Below, one piece after another: positions 1 to 8,099 of a stretch of 64,000 nt of DNA. The stretch comes from an uncultured Bacteroidales bacterium (GTDB lineage: Bacteria > Bacteroidota > Bacteroidia > Bacteroidales > Paludibacteraceae). Position numbers and translations under genes: made by a program. The notes under the pieces are model-generated. The model had not been told where the DNA came from, did no database searches, and saw only the letters and a program-made list of their open reading frames with translations. Location: NCBI GenBank assembly GCA_946186915.1, contig CAMHOY010000008.1, forward strand, positions 35,180 to 99,179. Direction: 5' to 3'. How positions within the stretch are numbered: the stretch's first letter is position 1; the number at the start of each line of letters is the position of its first letter.

Positions 1-1
1 A

Positions 2-1309
2 TGTACGCTGGTTATTGCTTTGGATTGCGGCATTAAGGCGGTGGATAAGATCGCCTATGCCAATGAGAAAGGGATCGACTTCATTATTTGTGACCACCAT
101 ACGCCGGGTGATGTCATCCCGGAGGCAGTAGCAGTGCTGAATATGAAACGCGCAGACTGTCAGTATCCGTTCAAGGAACTGAGCGGGTGCGGTGTCGGTT
201 TCAAGTTAGTGCAAGCATACGCGCAACGCCGCGGAATAGACATGCAGGAGGTCTATCGTCTCTTGCCGCTATTGGCTATGAGTATTGCCAGTGACATTGT
301 GCCCGTCACGGGCGAGAACCGTATCTTGGCTTTCTATGGTCTGCGTGCACTCAATGCGCAGCCTTCCGTAGGCATACAGGCTATCATGCAGGTGGCAGGT
401 ATAGAAGGCAAGACCATCACGATCAGCGACCTCGTGTATAAGATAGGTCCGCGTATCAATGCCGCGGGGCGTATCAAGAGCGGTGCGGAGGCTGTACGGC
501 TGCTCATCACCAATGATGCGGAGGCGGCATTACGTTTCGCACATGAGATCGATTCTTATAACCAGGACCGGCGTGATTATGACAGTAAGACGACGGATGA
601 AGCGCTCGCACAGTTGGAAAAAGACCCGATGAATCCGAGTAAATTCACTACGGTGGTCTTTTCTCCGGAATGGCATAAAGGGGTGGTGGGTATCGCTGCC
701 AGCCGCCTGACGGAGACCTATTATCGTCCGACGATAGTACTTACTGCCGGAGACGAGGATATCATCAGCGGCAGTGCCCGTTCGGTCAGTGACTTCGATA
801 TCTATACGGCGATCGATTCATGCCGCGACCTGCTTACTAATTTCGGAGGGCATAAGTTCGCTGCCGGACTGAGTATGCACAAGGCGGACTTGCCGGAATT
901 CAAACGCCGCTTTGAGGAATATGTGGCAGCGCATATCACGCCCGAGCAACAAGTGCCTACGTTAGAGGTGGAGGCGGAAGTGGAGTTGAGCGATATGAAC
1001 TGGAAGATGTATAAGATCCTTCAGTGCCTGGAGCCGTTCGGTCCCGGGAATGAACGGCCGCTTTTCCTTTGCCGGAACCTGATCAATAACCGCAACACCC
1101 GTGCGGTGAGTGACGGCAGGCATCTGCATCTTGATTTGACGGATTGTGTCGTGGCTATGGACGGTATTGCTTTCGGGCAAGGCGACAAAGCCGGGCACCT
1201 GCAAAACGGTAAAAGCATCGATGTATGCTTCTATTTAGAGGAGAACAGCTATCGCGGACGAACGACATTGCAGATGAATGCACAGGATATTAAGTTAGTT
1301 GAAAGTTGA
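2..1309 (+). CDS. recJ: Single-stranded-DNA-specific exonuclease RecJ (5' end outside window)
   Basis: This is the C-terminal part (about 435 residues) of RecJ, the 5'-to-3' single-strand exonuclease of recombinational repair and mismatch repair. The frame is open to the left edge, so the start is outside the window. The DHH motif (ICDHHTPG) lies near the beginning, and a GGHKFAAG motif of the DHHA1 domain lies at about nt 847-870. An OB-fold-like tail follows. The last codons (LVES, then stop) are formed by a period-7 repeat that continues into the gap before tdk, so the extreme C-terminus is probably repeat-derived. The family assignment is firm. Confidence 0.95.
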   Translation, partial: CTLVIALDCGIKAVDKIAYANEKGIDFIICDHHTPGDVIPEAVAVLNMKRADCQYPFKELSGCGVGFKLVQAYAQRRGIDMQEVYRLLPLLAMSIASDIVPVTGENRILAFYGLRALNAQPSVGIQAIMQVAGIEGKTITISDLVYKIGPRINAAGRIKSGAEAVRLLITNDAEAALRFAHEIDSYNQDRRDYDSKTTDEALAQLEKDPMNPSKFTTVVFSPEWHKGVVGIAASRLTETYYRPTIVLTAGDEDIISGSARSVSDFDIYTAIDSCRDLLTNFGGHKFAAGLSMHKADLPEFKRRFEEYVAAHITPEQQVPTLEVEAEVELSDMNWKMYKILQCLEPFGPGNERPLFLCRNLINNRNTRAVSDGRHLHLDLTDCVVAMDGIAFGQGDKAGHLQNGKSIDVCFYLEENSYRGRTTLQMNAQDIKLVES

Positions 1310-1335
1310 AAGTTGAAAGATTAAAGTTTAAAGAT
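1292..1335 (+). repeat. Period-7 microsatellite between recJ and tdk
   Basis: Degenerate heptamers of the type AGTTGAA, then AGTTTAA, run from the last recJ codons to just before the tdk ATG. They cover the recJ stop codon. No promoter or terminator is visible in this 28-nt gap. Confidence 0.75.
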
Positions 1336-1337
1336 AT

Positions 1338-1931
1338 ATGTTTTCAGAACGAGACACCAAAGGACCGGTATTACGCCGCGGCTCCATTGAAGTAGTATGC
1401 GGTTCGATGTTCAGCGGCAAGACCGAGGAACTGATCCGCCGTATGAAACGCGCGAAGTTCGCCAAGTTACGCGTAGAGATTTTCAAGCCCGCCATCGATG
1501 TGCGTTACAGCGAAGAAGACGTGGTCAGTCATGACCGCAATGTGATTCAATCGACGCCGGTTGATTCCAGTCAGAGTATTCTGCTTCTCGCCAATGATAT
1601 TGACGTGGTGGGTATTGACGAGGCGCAGTTCTTCGATATGGGTATTGTCGATGTCTGCAAGCAACTGGCGGAGCGCGGGATTCGTGTCATCTGTGCGGGT
1701 CTGGATATGGATTTCAAGGGGATTCCTTTTGGTCCGATGCCTGCTTTGATGGCGATAGCTGAAGATGTATATAAGACGCATGCGATCTGTGTTCATTGCG
1801 GTGACTTGGCATACGTGAGTCACCGTCTGGTAGCATCCGAGAAACGCGTTTTACTCGGTGAAACCGACAGTTATGAACCTCTCTGCCGTGCTTGCTACAA
1901 CAAAGCCATCGCTGCCGAAGAAGCCCAATGA
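1338..1931 (+). CDS. tdk: Thymidine kinase
   Basis: Type II thymidine kinase, 197 aa, which phosphorylates thymidine in the dTTP salvage pathway. Seen directly: P-loop GSMFSGKT (residues 23-29 region), the DEAQFF Walker-B/lasso motif near residue 94, and two zinc-ligand pairs, CVHC (151/154) and CRAC (183/186). Length is normal for the family. It lies between recJ and priA in the same direction. Its stop overlaps a repeated sequence from which the priA start arises, and the three genes are probably cotranscribed. Confidence 0.95.
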   Translation: MFSERDTKGPVLRRGSIEVVCGSMFSGKTEELIRRMKRAKFAKLRVEIFKPAIDVRYSEEDVVSHDRNVIQSTPVDSSQSILLLANDIDVVGIDEAQFFDMGIVDVCKQLAERGIRVICAGLDMDFKGIPFGPMPALMAIAEDVYKTHAICVHCGDLAYVSHRLVASEKRVLLGETDSYEPLCRACYNKAIAAEEAQ

Positions 1932-1950
1932 CCAAATGGTAAATGACCAG

Positions 1951-3963
1951 ATGGTACATTACATAGATGTCATATTACCTTTAGCCATCCGAGATTGTTA
2001 TACGTATAGCATCCCGGATGGTTTGTCTCTGCCTGCTCCGGGCACGCGCGTGCTAGTGCCGCTGATGCGTAAGGAGGTGCGCGGGATTGTGTTGCGCGAG
2101 CATACGGAGGAGGTCTCATCGGACTTTGCGGCGAAGATCAAACCCATCCTCTCTGTGAGCGAGACAGCGCCAACGGTGTCTGCCGAGCAGTTGGCTTTAT
2201 GGCAATGGATGAGCAGTTATTATATGTGTACGTTGGGCGAAGTGATGGCAGCCGCTTTGCCTTCCGGTTTGGATAACCGTCTGCTCAATCCTCCCAAGCG
2301 CCGCCGCACACATATAGCGCCGTACGACGGGCCTGTCGAGCCGATGCATCCTCTTACGCCTGCGCAAGCGAAAAGTGTCGATGAAATCGGGCAATTATGG
2401 TCCTCCGGCAAGCAGATTGTTCTGTTGCACGGCGTGACTTCCAGCGGCAAGACGGATATGTATATCCATCTTATCCGGGCGCAGTTGGAGGCGGGTAAGA
2501 ATGTATTGTATTTAGTGCCGGAGATAGCCCTGACGACCCAACTGACTTCGCGACTGCAACATATCTTCGGAGACCGGCTGACGGTGTATCACAGCCGTTT
2601 CACGGATGCGGAAAGAGAGGAGTTGTATCTGGCATCTGCGCGTCAAGAGCCGCATGTGGTGATAGGTGCGCGCAGTGCGGTGTTTCTGCCGATACCGAAT
2701 ATAGGCTTGGTGATTGTGGATGAAGAGCATGAGCCCAGTTACAAGCAGGCAGAGCCGGCACCGCGTTATCATGCGCGTGCTGCGGCTATTCTCCTGGGGC
2801 AGATCCACAAGGCGAAGGTGTTGCTGGGGACCGCCACTCCTTCGGTGGAGTCGTATTACCTGGCGCAGAAAGGTGTGTACGGACTGGTGACGCTTACCGA
2901 GCGCTACGGGGGAGTTGAACTGCCGGAAATCCGTCTTGTTGATCTCAAGCGACAATACGAGCGCAAGGAGATGTACGGTCATTTCAGCGACCCGCTGGTG
3001 GCGCGTATCCGCGAGACCTTGGCGGAGCACAAGCAGGTCATTCTGTTTCAGAACCGCCGTGGTTATGCGCCTCAGTTGCAGTGTGTGTCCTGCGGTCAGC
3101 CGCCGCGTTGTGTGCAATGCGACGTGCCGATGACGTTGCATCTGCGAGCGAAGGAGTTACGTTGCCATTACTGCGGGTATCATGCGCCTATTCCTCCTGT
3201 CTGTCCGCAGTGCGGCGGAGAACTGAAGTCTGTCGGTTTTGGCACGGAGCGCATCGAGGATGAGATACAAGCGCTCTTTCCGGAGGCGCGTGTACTGCGC
3301 ATGGACTTGGATTCGACCCGCAGCAAGACGGCGTATCAGGATATCATCAATGCTTTTTCACGTCACGAATGTGACATCCTGGTGGGCACGCAGATGGTGA
3401 CAAAAGGCCTGCATTTCGATGATGTACGGTTAGTGGCGGTGCTGAATGCGGACCCGTTGTTCAACCAGCCTGATTTCCGTGCCTACGAACGCGCCTTCCA
3501 GATGCTTGAGCAGGTAGCAGGGCGGGCAGGCAGAAAAGGTACGAAAGGTGAAGTATGGATTCAGACTTTCGATACGAAGAATGCCGTGTTAGAGATGGTA
3601 CGTAATCATGACTATGAGGCCTTATACCGGCAGCAGATAGCGGAGCGTGAGATGTTCCATTATCCCCCATTTCATCGGATAATTCGTATTCAGATGCGTG
3701 ATCATAATGCGGCGCGTGTACAGGCAGTGGCAATGCAGCTTCAGGCGCATCTGAAGCAAGTCTTCGGAGCGCGTATATCGTCTGTTATCATACCGCCTGT
3801 CGAGCGTGTCCAGGCCTATACGATACGCGAACTGAATCTGCGTATAGAGCAGGGCGCCAATATAGGCGAGGCGAAAAGACGGCTGAAGGAGTCGATAGAT
3901 TATATTCTGTCGAATTCATCGAATAAAAATGTGAAACTAATTATAGATTGTGACCCGATATGA
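1951..3963 (+). CDS. priA: Primosomal protein N' (replication restart helicase PriA)
   Basis: PriA is the superfamily 2 DNA helicase that recognises stalled forks and reloads the replisome. Seen: N-terminal 3'-end-binding domain, Walker A GVTSSGKT, the DEEH box in VDEEHEPSYK, and eight zinc-binding cysteines in four CxxC pairs (CVSC, CVQC, CHYC, CPQC), followed by the C-terminal helicase motifs. With this start the protein has 670 aa, somewhat short. The frame is open upstream, and ATG 1936 is an alternative start, but both candidate starts sit in a duplicated tract (ATGACCA/ATGGTA units). Residues upstream of MVHYIDVILP do not look conserved, so 1951 is preferred. It shares ATGA with the following kinase gene. 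Confidence 0.93.
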   Translation: MVHYIDVILPLAIRDCYTYSIPDGLSLPAPGTRVLVPLMRKEVRGIVLREHTEEVSSDFAAKIKPILSVSETAPTVSAEQLALWQWMSSYYMCTLGEVMAAALPSGLDNRLLNPPKRRRTHIAPYDGPVEPMHPLTPAQAKSVDEIGQLWSSGKQIVLLHGVTSSGKTDMYIHLIRAQLEAGKNVLYLVPEIALTTQLTSRLQHIFGDRLTVYHSRFTDAEREELYLASARQEPHVVIGARSAVFLPIPNIGLVIVDEEHEPSYKQAEPAPRYHARAAAILLGQIHKAKVLLGTATPSVESYYLAQKGVYGLVTLTERYGGVELPEIRLVDLKRQYERKEMYGHFSDPLVARIRETLAEHKQVILFQNRRGYAPQLQCVSCGQPPRCVQCDVPMTLHLRAKELRCHYCGYHAPIPPVCPQCGGELKSVGFGTERIEDEIQALFPEARVLRMDLDSTRSKTAYQDIINAFSRHECDILVGTQMVTKGLHFDDVRLVAVLNADPLFNQPDFRAYERAFQMLEQVAGRAGRKGTKGEVWIQTFDTKNAVLEMVRNHDYEALYRQQIAEREMFHYPPFHRIIRIQMRDHNAARVQAVAMQLQAHLKQVFGARISSVIIPPVERVQAYTIRELNLRIEQGANIGEAKRRLKESIDYILSNSSNKNVKLIIDCDPI

Positions 3964-4907
3964 TAGAAGAAAAGAAACGCCGCGTGGCTTATATCAACGA
4001 GATGATAGAGAGCAATCATGCAGCAGAGTTGGTAAAAGAAGGTGAGGATTATCATTCCGAGCAACTCACGAGTATCGCCAAAGAGATATGCGCTCGTTCC
4101 GAAGTGCGTGTAGTACTGATAGCCGGTCCTTCGTCAAGTGGCAAGACGAGTACCAGTCACCGTTTGTGTCTGGAGTTGTTGGCTCAAGGCAAACAGCCGG
4201 TAGCGTTATCGTTGGACAACTGGTACGTAGATGGTACGCTGACACCGCTTAAGGCGGATGGGACGAAGGACTATGAATCGGTGTATGCGATTGATCTCAA
4301 GCAGTTGGAGTCTGATCTGAATGCTTTGATAGCCGGTAAGGAGATTGCATTGCCGACTTTCAATTTCGCGGAGGAGAGACGCGAGTATATGGGTGATACG
4401 TTGCAGTTGGAGCGTGACGGTATATTGGTGATGGAAGGTATCCATGCGCTTAATCCTATTCTCACGGAGCATATCGATGCGTCGAGTAAGTTCAAGGTCT
4501 ATGCGGCACCGATGAGTTCGATCTCGCTGGATGGCGAGCGTTGGGTGCCGACATACGTGAACAGGTTGTTGCGTAGGATGAGCCGCGACCTACGTACCCG
4601 CGGCAAGTCGCCGCTTATGACGCTATCCGTCTGGCCGTCGGTGGTGGAGGGGGAGGCGCAATGGATAGAGCCGTTCAAGAAAGAGGCGGATGCCCTCTTC
4701 GATACCTCGATGACATACGAAATGTCTGCCTTGCGTATGACGGTAGAGACGGCTTTGCAGACAGTCCCTGCGAGTGCCGAAGAATATGAGACAGCGAAGT
4801 TATTGCTTTTCTATCTGAATTTCTTCGAACCTCTGCCTTCTTCCTTTATTCCGCGCACGTCTATTTTGCGCGAATTCATCGGGGGAAGTCAGTTCAACGT
4901 GGGATAG
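3960..4907 (+). CDS. Uridine kinase-like nucleoside kinase, kinase domain only
   Basis: P-loop kinase of the phosphoribulokinase/uridine kinase family, 315 aa. Seen: P-loop GPSSSGKTST (about residues 56-65), SLDNWYVD in the nucleoside-binding region, and MEGIHALNP (Walker-B-like). Bacteroidales homologues that I recall are about 550 aa and carry an N-terminal TGS/ThrRS-like region before this domain; here only the kinase half is present and translation starts in the ATGA overlap with priA. A second, ordinary uridine kinase is encoded at 40254, so this one probably has another substrate or an accessory role. Substrate is not determinable from sequence. Confidence 0.85.
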   Translation: MIEEKKRRVAYINEMIESNHAAELVKEGEDYHSEQLTSIAKEICARSEVRVVLIAGPSSSGKTSTSHRLCLELLAQGKQPVALSLDNWYVDGTLTPLKADGTKDYESVYAIDLKQLESDLNALIAGKEIALPTFNFAEERREYMGDTLQLERDGILVMEGIHALNPILTEHIDASSKFKVYAAPMSSISLDGERWVPTYVNRLLRRMSRDLRTRGKSPLMTLSVWPSVVEGEAQWIEPFKKEADALFDTSMTYEMSALRMTVETALQTVPASAEEYETAKLLLFYLNFFEPLPSSFIPRTSILREFIGGSQFNVG

Positions 4908-4947
4908 AGTGTTATTGCCCTGCGGGCGTTTATAGTATGGTCCGGGA

Positions 4948-6411
4948 ATGCATCGTGGTAAAATATACATAGTACTAATAGCCTGTTTGGCGATGATGTC
5001 CTGTGCACCAAAGACGTTGCGGGAGGCGGAAGAAGTGGTGGCGCAGGCGGACAGTCTGCGTGCGGCGGGACAGGTGTACGCGGACAGCGTACGTCTGGCG
5101 CGGAGTTACACCACGCTCCGCGCATGGCGTTCTGTGCACGCTGATGAATATGCACACGCTTGTTACCATTACGGCCGTTTGCTCCGCGAGAAGGATAATC
5201 CGGTAGAGGCGATGCAATGTTTCATCGAGGCTTCGCATGCTCGTACGCGCGATTACCATATTCTCGGGCGCGTGTATAGCAATATGGGCTCTATCTGCCA
5301 TCTGGCTAACGAGTTCCCGTTAGCATATGACATGTACGAGCGTTCGGGACAGATGTATCTGCATAATGGAGACAGTTTGCTATACTATTATGATTTAAAC
5401 AACATGGCGTATGAATTGGCAGAGCAGGGGAAGAAGAAGGAGGCACTAACATTATTGGAGGAGATTGAAAAACAATGTGTGCCTACGGATGTTCTGATAA
5501 AAGTTCTTGAGACAAAGGCTGTTTTATATAGGACAATAGGTAAAAATGATTCTGCAATCTATTATGTTGACAGTATGCAGTCTTATGGTCATATATGTCC
5601 TGCCGGAACAATAATTAAAGCGCAGGCATATGACAACATAGGGGGGAAGGACTCTGCACTTATTTTAGCAAATATAGTACTGAAAGACTCAAAAGCATCA
5701 TATCAGAATCAATTTAATGCTTTGTATATTATCCAGCATTGCGATTCATCACTTTGTGCAGAATATATTTCAGAATTAGCATCCAAGCGCGAAGATATAC
5801 GGTACTATGAATATGAGCCGGAGAAAGAGAAAAATTCCACGGCGGTTGCTTTGCTGAAAGACGATTTGAGTTGGACTCCTGATCTTCGATGGATATATGC
5901 TGTGGGGATAACTATTGTAATAATAGGATTGATACTTGGGGGATACGTACGACGTAAGTGGCTTCAACATAAGCTATTATCGCAACAAATAGATAGTCTG
6001 AGCCAATTGAATGAGGCAGCAGAAAAACAACATGCACAGATAATTAAGAAGCAAGTCCAGCATAGAGAAGCATTGGTTTCCCATTTGGAGACAATGTGTG
6101 ACATGTTCGCCAATGCTGATAACTTTCCAAATAACCTGATCTGGAAAGACTATAGCGCTATGTGCAGGATTATTAATGATAACTTTGGAATGCTGGCCAT
6201 GAAACTACAAAGCACCTATCATATACCAGAGAGAGGGATAAGATTATGCATACTGGTATTAATGAAAGTATCGGATAGTAAAGAATTAGCAAGCCTATTA
6301 TTCTATAGTGAGAGTGGTATTAGAAACTTTAAAAATAGGGTAGCTAAAAAACTGGGGACAAATAGCATAGAATTGCGAAAAACACTTGTAAATATTGCCA
6401 TTAACGACTGA
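4948..6411 (+). CDS. TPR membrane lipoprotein with C-terminal HTH (regulator)
   Basis: 487-aa protein typical of Bacteroidales one-component regulators. Order seen: lipoprotein-like signal (lipobox ending MMSC near residue 19), TPR-like helices (residues ~30-270), one transmembrane helix near 312-335, a coiled coil rich in Q/K/E (~340-380), and a C-terminal helical region resembling a LuxR/SpoIIE-type HTH (KELASLLFYSESGIRNFKNR). This implies an extracytoplasmic sensor and a cytoplasmic DNA-binding end. It precedes a set of secreted proteins that it may control. Oddity: base composition changes inside the gene, GC-rich before about nt 5390 and AT-rich after. The specific signal and targets are unknown. 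Confidence 0.75.
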   Translation: MHRGKIYIVLIACLAMMSCAPKTLREAEEVVAQADSLRAAGQVYADSVRLARSYTTLRAWRSVHADEYAHACYHYGRLLREKDNPVEAMQCFIEASHARTRDYHILGRVYSNMGSICHLANEFPLAYDMYERSGQMYLHNGDSLLYYYDLNNMAYELAEQGKKKEALTLLEEIEKQCVPTDVLIKVLETKAVLYRTIGKNDSAIYYVDSMQSYGHICPAGTIIKAQAYDNIGGKDSALILANIVLKDSKASYQNQFNALYIIQHCDSSLCAEYISELASKREDIRYYEYEPEKEKNSTAVALLKDDLSWTPDLRWIYAVGITIVIIGLILGGYVRRKWLQHKLLSQQIDSLSQLNEAAEKQHAQIIKKQVQHREALVSHLETMCDMFANADNFPNNLIWKDYSAMCRIINDNFGMLAMKLQSTYHIPERGIRLCILVLMKVSDSKELASLLFYSESGIRNFKNRVAKKLGTNSIELRKTLVNIAIND

Positions 6412-6504
6412 CCAAATGGCACCAGCGAAAAAATTATCCACGCTATTTTTTTATAACTATGTGATTTTCAATGCTTTGCAGAAAAGCACTTGTCCACGCT
6501 TTTA

Positions 6505-6536
6505 TTTGTCAGACTCAGTAAAAAGCAGTACCTTTG
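6505..6536 (+). promoter_or_regulatory. Bacteroidota-type promoter upstream of the small secreted protein
   Basis: TTTG at 6505-6508, 20-nt spacer, TACCTTTG at 6529-6536. Expected transcript start is about 6543, giving a leader of roughly 55 nt before the ATG at 6599. Confidence 0.8.
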
Positions 6537-6598
6537 CGCCGTCAAACGATTAAATGTTTGGCGGTATTTTTATGTTTAACCAAAAATTCTATTTAGCA

Positions 6599-6994
6599 AT
6601 GAAAAGAAAAATTCTCATTTTGACATTAAGTGCTCTTTTGGTAACGCCAAGTGTGTTACGTGCCGAAGAAGTAGTTATCCAATTAATGGAAATAATTCAA
6701 ACGAGTCCTATCCCCGGAGACAATCCCTTGGATGGAAATGATCACATGGGAGACACTCCAACTCGCCCCACAGATTTCCGCGCAACAATCAATGGGCATT
6801 TCTTGCGTATCACCAAGCAAGACACCAATATCCCGTCTGCGCAGGTGGCTGTAGTGAATGCATCCAACGGTGGATTGGTATTGAATCAGTTAATGACTGA
6901 ATCTATGGAAGAGACTATCTCCAACGACGGCGTATATGTGCTGCATATCGAAACAGAAGGCGGTGCCCTCGTCGGTCAATTTATAGTACAATAA
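6599..6994 (+). CDS. Small secreted protein, DUF3244-like
   Basis: 131 aa with a clear Sec signal peptide (MKRKILILTLSALLV..., cleavage likely near VLRAEE). The mature part is a small beta-rich domain ending in LVGQFIVQ. The layout (short linker, then one Ig-like beta-sandwich with a VAVVNASNGGLV strand) resembles the DUF3244 family common beside TPR/HTH regulators in Bacteroides and relatives, but I cannot confirm this without a profile search. ATG 6599 is chosen over in-frame upstream ATGs because the signal peptide starts there. Own promoter at 6505. AT-rich. Confidence 0.65.
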   Translation: MKRKILILTLSALLVTPSVLRAEEVVIQLMEIIQTSPIPGDNPLDGNDHMGDTPTRPTDFRATINGHFLRITKQDTNIPSAQVAVVNASNGGLVLNQLMTESMEETISNDGVYVLHIETEGGALVGQFIVQ

Positions 6995-7014
6995 CCTTTT
7001 AAATTTTTACTGTT

Positions 7015-7968
7015 ATGAAAAAGAACTTATTTATTGCATTATTTGCACTGATTATTGCTACACCTTTGTGGGCAACAATGCAGATTATTGGCAGCAGTAC
7101 GCTGTGCCAATCTGAGATGTATTATGTTTCGGGCGTTCCGAATGGGTCAACTATCACGTGGAACACTGAAACATCCATACAACAAGTAGGCAGCAACCCC
7201 ATAGTAGATTTGAATCCCAATTTGAATGTAGTAATCGTACAACGGGGCACATACTGGCCGTATGGCATAGCTCTTTTGGATACAAATGCATATTCCTTTT
7301 ATTGGGGAGACATTATTCTCAAAGCCTATGTATCAAACGGCAGCAACACTGATACTATAACTAAAGAAATAAACATGCCGTATGTAAAGCGGCTAACCAT
7401 ACCTCCTTTCTTGCGTACGGATATAGGTCCTAATGAGACACGCGTATTCTCCATCTTCGGCTGTGGTAATATTCCGGATAATATGCTCAAGTGGGTCATT
7501 ACACTGCCATTTACAGGTACGGTTATTACGAACTATGGACCTAGCTGGACATACACTCCAACCCAGCCAGGAACATTAAACATAAAACTATATAATCTAA
7601 CTGCATGTACAGATATATATAGCGAATATAATGTCCATGTAAACTTCTTCCTGCCTAACGATCCTCCTGCTCTTTTTATTCAAGTGCCTAATCCTGTGAC
7701 AACGGGTAACATTGACATACAGGTATTAGATCAAAATATCAATGAGAGAAATAAGGAAAATAGTGCGGATAAACGCGCAGATATTGATTATACATTAGAA
7801 CTGTGGTCTGAGAATTCGCGAATGGAACGAACAATCAGCAGTACTATCAGTGGAGAAAAAGATGTCGTTTCTATGGATGCAACGGGACTTCGGAACGGAA
7901 TATATTTGCTACTTCTAAAAGTAGATAACAAAGTTCTTTCAACCTGTAAGTTGATTATTAATCATTAG
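7015..7968 (+). CDS. Secreted protein with PKD/Ig-like domain and T9SS-like tail
   Basis: 317 aa. Signal peptide at residues 1-20 (ending TPLWA). The body contains motifs of the PKD-like bacterial Ig type (GSSTLCQSEMYYVSGVP; TWTYTPTQPGTL-like strand), then a disordered charged linker (ERNKENSADKRAD). The C-terminal ~60 residues form a small beta domain (MDATGLRNGIYLLLLKVDN... then K-L-I-I-N-H) that resembles type A T9SS sorting tails. The porX gene at 18980 shows that T9SS regulation exists in this organism. Inferred to be exported and surface-attached or released; no enzymatic motif is seen. AT-rich compared with the window. Confidence 0.65.
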   Translation: MKKNLFIALFALIIATPLWATMQIIGSSTLCQSEMYYVSGVPNGSTITWNTETSIQQVGSNPIVDLNPNLNVVIVQRGTYWPYGIALLDTNAYSFYWGDIILKAYVSNGSNTDTITKEINMPYVKRLTIPPFLRTDIGPNETRVFSIFGCGNIPDNMLKWVITLPFTGTVITNYGPSWTYTPTQPGTLNIKLYNLTACTDIYSEYNVHVNFFLPNDPPALFIQVPNPVTTGNIDIQVLDQNINERNKENSADKRADIDYTLELWSENSRMERTISSTISGEKDVVSMDATGLRNGIYLLLLKVDNKVLSTCKLIINH

Positions 7969-7993
7969 TTAACAAAAACGATTGTTTTTCAAT

Positions 7994-8034
7994 ATTTCAA
8001 AGCAGTCCGTAAGAAAAACGGGCTGCTTTGAAAT
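7994..8034 (+). terminator. Long hairpin, probable transcription terminator
   Basis: An inverted repeat with arms of about 16-17 bp (ATTTCAAAGCAG...CTGCTTTGAAAT) around a short A-rich loop, 26 nt after the stop of the 7015-7968 gene and before the next promoter. No long T-run follows, so it may instead be an mRNA-stabilising 3' structure. Confidence 0.65.
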
Positions 8035-8049
8035 AAATTGCTAGAAAAA

Positions 8050-8081
8050 TTTGCATATATCAAACATTTTGCTTATCTTTG
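8050..8081 (+). promoter_or_regulatory. Promoter of the 755-aa secreted protein
   Basis: TTTG (8050-8053), 20 nt, TATCTTTG (8074-8081). The ATG at 8100 is only about 12 nt after the expected start point, a very short leader. Confidence 0.82.
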
Positions 8082-8099
8082 CGGCCCAAAAGTAGAAAA

